From Bacteroidaceae bacterium (GTDB lineage Bacteria > Bacteroidota > Bacteroidia > Bacteroidales > Bacteroidaceae), in NCBI GenBank assembly GCA_024398515.1, contig JAKSIZ010000002.1:87333-151332 (forward strand): DNA of 64,000 bases, written 5' to 3'. Below, piece after piece: positions 62,659-64,000 of the stretch. The notes beneath the pieces were generated by a model, which worked only from the letters and a program-made list of their open reading frames with translations, was not told the DNA's origin and searched no databases. Both the position numbers and the translations under genes were made by a program. Within the stretch, counting starts at the first letter, position 1, and the number at the start of each line of letters is the position of its first letter.

Positions 62659-63774
62659 ATGAAAAAGTTAGTTTTTACATTGGTAGTTTTGGCAACATTC
62701 ACCTTGAATGCAAGTGCAATGAGTTATGAACAGGCACGTGAACAAGCCCTCTTCCTCACTGATAAGATGGCATACGAACTCAATCTTACGCCCGACCAGT
62801 ACGATGCCGCATACGAAATCAACCTTGATTATCTGATGGGAGTATCGACTGCCGACGAGGTTTTCAACGATTATTGGACGCGTCGTAACCTTGACCTCAG
62901 CTACGTATTGCTCGATTGGCAGTACCGAATGTTCTGCGACGCACTCTACTTCTACCGTCCACTCTACTGGGATGCAGGCTTCTGGCACTTCAGAATCTAC
63001 GCACGTTATCCACATCGCGGATGGTTCTACTTCGATCGTCCACGTGTATATATCTCTTACCACGGCGAACATTGTTGGCGTAACTTCGGTGATCGTGGCT
63101 ACTATCACGGCCGTGTATTCGCTCACACAACAGTTGGAACCTCAAACCACAGCCGTGCAAGGATAGAAGGAGGAATGCGCGACAACTGGAACGGCAAGGG
63201 CCGCAACTTTGGCAACAACGACAGGGGCAACAACGGAATGAACCATGGCAACTCTGGCTTCAACCGTGGAAACGGCAACTTCAACCGTGATAACAACGGA
63301 ACAAACCGCGACAACAACGGTTTCAACCGCGGCAACAATACAGACAATCGCGGTGGCAATGGCTTCAACCGTGGCAATCGCGGTGGCGAGGCAGGCAACA
63401 ACACTGGCAGCATGGACAACAGAAGAACCGGCGGTACAGTTCGCGACAACAACATAAGCAGCACTCGCGAGACCGTGACCAACAATCGCTCAAATGGCAA
63501 TGGCGGTTTCAACCATCGCTACTCAACCACTACTCCAACCCAAACCACACGCCCTGCAACCAGCACTCGTTCCGTAGGCACCAGCACACGCTCCGTTAGC
63601 ACCAGTCGTCCGAACGTAACAGGCGGCACATACCGAGGCTCAAGTTCAGTAAGCCACAGCAGCGGATTTGGCGGAGGCTCGCACAGCAGCAGTATGTCGC
63701 ACGGCAGTTTCGGCGGTGGACACTCTGGTGGCGGACACGCAGGTGGCGGTTTCGGTCGCGGAGGACATAGGTAA
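62659..63774 (+). CDS. Secreted Asn/Gly/Arg-rich repetitive protein
   Basis: A 371-residue protein with a signal peptide (ends LNASA). A folded N-terminal part, about residues 22-170, is rich in Tyr, Trp and Phe (YVLLDWQYRMFCDALYFY, YARYPHRGWFYFDRPRVY). A long low-complexity tail of NRGN/FNRDNNG units follows (about 180-250), then Thr/Ser-rich and finally Gly/His/Ser-rich segments (GGGHSGGGHAGGGFGRGG). The tail is probably disordered. Similar proteins occur in Bacteroidales; no function is known. Confidence 0.7.
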   Translation: MKKLVFTLVVLATFTLNASAMSYEQAREQALFLTDKMAYELNLTPDQYDAAYEINLDYLMGVSTADEVFNDYWTRRNLDLSYVLLDWQYRMFCDALYFYRPLYWDAGFWHFRIYARYPHRGWFYFDRPRVYISYHGEHCWRNFGDRGYYHGRVFAHTTVGTSNHSRARIEGGMRDNWNGKGRNFGNNDRGNNGMNHGNSGFNRGNGNFNRDNNGTNRDNNGFNRGNNTDNRGGNGFNRGNRGGEAGNNTGSMDNRRTGGTVRDNNISSTRETVTNNRSNGNGGFNHRYSTTTPTQTTRPATSTRSVGTSTRSVSTSRPNVTGGTYRGSSSVSHSSGFGGGSHSSSMSHGSFGGGHSGGGHAGGGFGRGGHR

Positions 63775-63854
63775 ACAATCCGCAACACAATCATTCGTTT
63801 TTCCATCCACGACGCATAGCATTTCGCGTCACGTCAGTTAAGCCCTCGCAGGAC

Positions 63855-63972
63855 GAACGCTTAACTCGAAAAAAAGTTGTACAACTTTCACTCGAATGTT
63901 GTACAACTTTCGTCTGAAAGTTGTACAACTTTTTTCCACCCCCACCAGAGGCTACTGTAGAGCCTATCGTTC
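63855..63972. repeat. Triple-palindrome element H (class II)
   Basis: GAACGCTTAA (63855-63864), 8 bp, then palindromes at 63873-63888, 63895-63910 and 63917-63932 (22-bp period, 6-bp spacers); the middle copy is AATGTTGTACAACTTT as in D. The right flank CCCCCACCAGAGG continues with CTACTGTAGAG and TATCGTTC, matching the flanks of B and D in reverse. It lies 80 bp after the last gene, and the window ends just beyond it. Confidence 0.9.
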
Positions 63973-64000
63973 ACCCCTTGATTTTTATTTATTGTTATCC

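Overview
The window looks like a chromosomal segment of a Bacteroidetes bacterium, most likely a Prevotella-type member of the Bacteroidales (inference). The support is: two SusC/SusD pairs, promoters of the Bacteroidetes type (TTTG about 19-20 bp before TAnnTTTG), few Shine-Dalgarno sequences, serine palmitoyltransferase, Bacteroidetes-type capsule genes and several secreted proteins ending in type I dockerin repeats. I see no rRNA, CRISPR array, integrase or recognisable transposase.

Layout. 1-2.35 kb: end of an outer-membrane protein gene, lptC and a CorC/HlyC-type membrane protein. 2.6-6.7 kb: capsule/EPS export operon (CpsB-type phosphatase, Wza-like lipoprotein, Wzc-like tyrosine kinase). 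6.8-10 kb: L-fucose isomerase and permease. 10.1-19.8 kb: a small lipoprotein, rmlA-rmlD, an exported nitroreductase, ispE, dnaB, a reverse-strand YtxH/holin-like/hypothetical trio, a SPOR lipoprotein, ruvX, def and a TPR protein. 20-25.7 kb: a small unknown gene, a block of GC-rich hairpins, thrS, an AmgK-RapZ fusion, a GxxExxY gene bracketed by two long hairpins, and a MurU-like nucleotidyltransferase. 25.8-39 kb: a saccharide-uptake region with two divergent SusC/SusD pairs, a dockerin protein and a small protein that looks cohesin-like. 39.4-46.2 kb: a lipoprotein, gdhA, an MG2/TonB-plug protein, a hexuronate-type transporter and a URO-D-family protein. 47-54.4 kb: a PL11 rhamnogalacturonan lyase fused to beta-strand repeats and a dockerin, then a second large dockerin protein. 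54.5-58.5 kb: a lipid kinase divergent from serine palmitoyltransferase, tRNA-Pro, tRNA-Arg and asnA. 58.5-64 kb: a sugar transferase, DegT aminotransferase, small lipoprotein and Wzi-like protein, then an Asn/Gly/Arg-rich secreted protein.

How the genes work together. The capsule theme appears at both ends (CpsB/Wza/Wzc, RmlA/RmlD, DegT/sugar transferase/Wzi). Plant-polysaccharide use is suggested by the SusCD pairs, PL11 lyase, hexuronate-type transporter and dockerin proteins. AmgK-RapZ plus MurU suggest MurNAc recycling.

The most striking unexplained structure is a family of eight intergenic elements, about one per 8 kb. Each carries exactly three 16-17 bp palindromes separated by exactly 6 bp, and flank motifs of the type GAACGCTTAA/TTAAGCGTTC sit 8 bp outside. 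The palindrome sequence exists in three versions while the geometry stays fixed. Second is the hairpin-bracketed GxxExxY unit that separates two peptidoglycan-recycling genes.
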